Origin: an uncultured Oscillospiraceae bacterium
GTDB taxonomy: Bacteria > Bacillota > Clostridia > Oscillospirales > Oscillospiraceae
DNA length: 22,400 nt
Assembly (NCBI GenBank): GCA_910584835.1
Contig: CAJUEG010000043.1
Coordinates: forward strand, 1-22,400
Reading direction: 5' to 3'
Position 1 is the first letter of the stretch. Each line of letters opens with the position of its first letter. Position numbers and translations under genes: made by a program. Positions 21,248-22,400 of the stretch are shown here, piece by piece. The notes beneath the pieces are model-generated. The model saw only the letters and a list, made by a program, of their open reading frames with translations, was not told where the DNA came from and did no database searches.

Positions 21248-22400
21248 TCAATCTTTCCGTTCCAGGATGCTCATAAACTCCTCGCCGGTGATGGTCTCCT
21301 TCTCGCACAGGAACTTACTCAGCTCATGCAGCTTGGCCTCGTTGTCCGTCAACAGCCTCAGCGCCTTCTTATGCTGGGCCTTCACGGTGTCCACCACCAT
21401 CTGGTCGATCTTGGCGGAGGTCTCCGGGGCGCAGGCCAAAGAGGTATCGCCGCCCATGTACTGGTTGGTGACGGTCTCCAGCGCCACCATATCGAAATCC
21501 TCCGTCATGCCGTACCGGGTGACCATGGCACGGGCCAGCTTGGTGGCCTTCTCAATGTCATTGGACGCGCCGGTGGTGATGGAGTGGAACACCAGCTCCT
21601 CGGCGGCCCGGCCGCCGGTAAGGGTGGCAATCTGGTTTTCCAGCTCCTCCCGGCTCATCAGGTTGCGCTCTTCCTGCTCCACCTGCATGGTGTAGCCCAG
21701 CGCCCCGGAGGTACGGGGGATAATGGTGATCTTGGCCACCGGGGCGGAATGAGTCTGGAGGGCGGCCACCAGCGCGTGGCCGATCTCATGATAGGACACG
21801 ATCATCCGCTCATGGTCGGAGAGAATTTTGTTCTTCTTCTGATACCCGGCAATGACCACCTCGATGCTCTCCTGGAGGTCCTCCTGGGTGACGAACCTCC
21901 GTCCCTGGCGCACAGCCCGCAGGGCGGCTTCGTTGACCATGTTGGCCAGCTCCGCGCCGGAGGCCCCGGAGGCGGCCCGGGCGACGGCGTTGAAGTCCAC
22001 ATCCTCGGCCAGCTTCACCTTGGCGGCGTGGACCTTCAAAATGGCCTCCCGGCCCTGGAGGTCGGGCAGCTCCACCGGCACCCGGCGGTCAAACCGTCCC
22101 GGCCGCAGCAGGGCGGGGTCCAGCGTCTCAGGCCGGTTGGTGGCCGCCAGGATGACCACGCCGCGGCTCGCCTCAAAGCCGTCCATCTCCGTGAGCAGCT
22201 GGTTCAGGGTCTGCTCCCGCTCGTCGTTGCCGCCCATGCCGGAGCCGTCCCGCTTCTTGCCGATGGTGTCGATTTCGTCGATAAAGACGATGCAGGGGGC
22301 CTTTTCGTTGGCCTGCTTAAACAGGTCCCGGACCTTGTTGGCGCCCATGCCCACGAACATCTCCACAAATTCCGAGCCGGAGATGGAGAAGAAGGGCACC
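21248..22400 (-). CDS. ftsH: ATP-dependent zinc metalloprotease FtsH (3' part)
   Basis: The last 383 residues of FtsH are present; the membrane helices and Walker A lie beyond the right edge. The first codon in view is GTG (valine of VPFFSISGSEFVE), not a start. The AAA domain shows Walker B CIVFIDEID, AATNRPETLD and arginine fingers in LLRPGRFDRR. The protease domain has the zinc motif HEIGH and a downstream GASNDIEKATKLARAM with the third ligand region. FtsH forms a membrane-bound hexamer that degrades damaged membrane proteins and some regulators. It ends at a clear terminator and is transcriptionally separate from blaI. Confidence 0.96.
   Translation of the reverse strand, partial: VPFFSISGSEFVEMFVGMGANKVRDLFKQANEKAPCIVFIDEIDTIGKKRDGSGMGGNDEREQTLNQLLTEMDGFEASRGVVILAATNRPETLDPALLRPGRFDRRVPVELPDLQGREAILKVHAAKVKLAEDVDFNAVARAASGASGAELANMVNEAALRAVRQGRRFVTQEDLQESIEVVIAGYQKKNKILSDHERMIVSYHEIGHALVAALQTHSAPVAKITIIPRTSGALGYTMQVEQEERNLMSREELENQIATLTGGRAAEELVFHSITTGASNDIEKATKLARAMVTRYGMTEDFDMVALETVTNQYMGGDTSLACAPETSAKIDQMVVDTVKAQHKKALRLLTDNEAKLHELSKFLCEKETITGEEFMSILERKD

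Overview
The window is GC-rich (roughly 60-65%) with dense genes, strong AGGAGG-type ribosome binding sites, lipoprotein signal peptides and a BlaI/BlaR1 pair. This points to a high-GC Clostridia, most like gut Oscillospiraceae (Flavonifractor/Lawsonibacter-like). That is inferred from gene style only. No rRNA, tRNA, CRISPR array, transposase or phage gene was seen.

Region 1 (1-8300) is a hexuronate/KDG locus. On the minus strand are a KDPG aldolase fused to a VOC domain (435-1397) and the start of a KDG kinase (1-121). An unrelated YcxB-like membrane protein lies at 1580-2101. On the plus strand is a run dctP-dctQ-dctM (TRAP transporter), a fructuronate-reductase-like enzyme, a GntR/FCD regulator and a KdgF-like cupin (2347-8240). 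The parts fit one pathway: acidic sugar import, ketonisation of unsaturated uronates (KdgF), reduction (UxuB), then KDG to KDPG to pyruvate and glyceraldehyde-3-phosphate (KdgK, Eda). A shared palindrome, CTWGTRYACWAG, sits between the -35 and -10 of the eda promoter and upstream of dctP, and a diverged relative precedes gntR. It is a good candidate operator for the GntR protein.

Region 2 (8302-16343, minus strand) is an Opp/Dpp-type peptide ABC transporter operon: binding protein, OppB, OppC, OppD, OppF and a 66-residue membrane protein. It is the most unusual part. OppC carries about 335 extra residues after its first membrane segment, and these form seven RCC1-like repeats, enough for a complete seven-bladed beta-propeller outside the cell. 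OppF carries about 180 extra, largely charged and helical residues between Walker A and the Q-loop. The binding protein is also long (713 residues).

Region 3 (16344-17021) is a 678-base non-coding stretch with several perfect palindromes and hairpins.

Region 4 (17022-21107, minus strand) is a blaI-blaR1 pair under a near-consensus promoter with repeated operator-like half-sites. The BlaR1/M56 protein has a very large C-terminal region with two Ca-loop-like motifs, but a one-base frameshift near 19175 splits the reading frame.

Region 5 (21201-22400) is a terminator and the 3' part of ftsH on the minus strand, running off the window.
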